Assembly: GCF_022758295.1 (NCBI RefSeq)
Contig: NZ_JALDWJ010000010.1
Location: forward strand, 124,001-188,000
Source: Lysobacter sp. CFH 32150
GTDB taxonomy: Bacteria > Pseudomonadota > Gammaproteobacteria > Xanthomonadales > Xanthomonadaceae
Length of the DNA: 64,000 nt
Direction of reading: 5' to 3'
Positions 63,832 to 64,000 of the stretch are shown in pieces. Made by a program: the position numbers and the translations under genes. Numbering within the stretch: position 1 is the first letter of the stretch; every line of letters starts with the position of its first letter. Under the pieces are notes generated by a model, which was given only the letters and a program-made list of their open reading frames with translations, had not been told where the DNA came from and did no database searches.

Positions 63832-64000
63832 CACGCCGTATGCAGCGAATAACCTTTCATGCGCGCCGAGAAATCCTGCAGCGCACGGATGCCGCTGGCT
63901 TCGGCTTCGGCGCACCACGCATGCAGTTTCTGCAGCGTGGCCTGCGCGTCATGCGAGCGGTCGTCGAGCACCTGCGCCAGGCGCGCACGAAATTCGGCGA
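63831..64000 (-). CDS. Probable fatty acid desaturase, C-terminal fragment
   Basis: This fragment is the last 55 codons of a minus-strand gene that starts beyond the right edge. The protein ends LHAWCAEAEASGIRALQDFS, then a short basic stretch and GYSLHTA. The WCxxAEASGIxALxxFA pattern is what I recall from the C-terminus of PA0286/DesA-like acyl-CoA desaturases. The assignment rests on this tail only. The stop overlaps the ATG of the EF-hand gene. Confidence 0.5.
   Translation of the reverse strand, partial: AEFRARLAQVLDDRSHDAQATLQKLHAWCAEAEASGIRALQDFSARMKGYSLHTA

Overview
The window is high-GC DNA with densely packed genes. It most likely comes from a yellow-pigmented gammaproteobacterium of the Xanthomonadaceae/Lysobacteraceae (Lysobacter, Luteimonas or Xanthomonas relatives). 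Three things point there: a xanthomonadin-type aryl polyene pigment cluster with a XanB2-like chorismatase, intergenic REP-like palindromes of the GTAGGAGC and GTAGGGYGGG types, and a dispersed GGCGCACAG... repeat of a type I recall from that family. No rRNA, tRNA, CRISPR array, transposase or prophage gene was seen.

Layout. 1-5.5 kb: the 5' end of uvrD, a secreted gluzincin-like protein, a UPF0114 membrane protein, a saccharopine dehydrogenase-like enzyme and a secreted S9 peptidase. 5.6-20.4 kb: the pigment cluster in three blocks. The plus block has a ketosynthase, a chain-length-factor-like protein, a GT2 glycosyltransferase, a halogenase-like flavoprotein and a cation/proton antiporter. 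The minus block has ACP, a COG4648-like membrane protein, a dehydratase, an acyltransferase, a LolA-like protein, an MMPL exporter, a second dehydratase and a FabG-like reductase. The last plus block has a second halogenase-like flavoprotein and the chorismatase. 20.4-22.9 kb: small secreted or membrane proteins and a PA-domain metallopeptidase-like protein. 23-29.4 kb: a sulfate uptake operon (Rrf2 regulator, YezD-like protein, OprP-like porin, sbp-cysT-cysW-cysA). 29.7-38.5 kb: hemB, aroE, a DUF2157/DUF4401/GDYXXLXY membrane trio, a gamma carbonic anhydrase-like protein, xthA and small proteins. 38.6-40.6 kb: an AMP-ligase and a phosphopantetheinyl transferase, back to back, which supply activities missing from the pigment cluster. 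40.6-45.9 kb: rsmG-parA-parB, a sugar epimerase/GT2/LAB_N trio and rpmB-rpmG. 46-53 kb: a complete trans-4-hydroxy-L-proline catabolic operon with a divergent PAS-AraC regulator. 53.1-62.6 kb: an acetate module (a CrbS-like symporter-kinase, a CrbR-like response regulator, acs, a DcaP-like porin and an MHS-family transporter). 62.9-64 kb: a fasciclin-domain protein, an EF-hand protein and the 3' end of a probable fatty acid desaturase.

How the genes fit together. The chorismatase would make 3-hydroxybenzoate. The remote ligase would load it onto the ACP, which the adjacent PPTase would activate. The KS/CLF, FabG-like reductase and two dehydratases would build the polyene, the two WxWxIP flavoproteins could halogenate it, and the acyltransferase, LolA-like and MMPL proteins could attach and export it. 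In the acetate module, three copies of a dyad related to TACGAC-TTTG-GTCGNA lie upstream of the kinase and in the acs/porin intergenic region, which suggests one regulon. Three copies of a structured ~150-185 bp repeat with three hairpins are spread through the window. One sits between the COG4648-like gene and the dehydratase, where related clusters usually carry the AMP-ligase.
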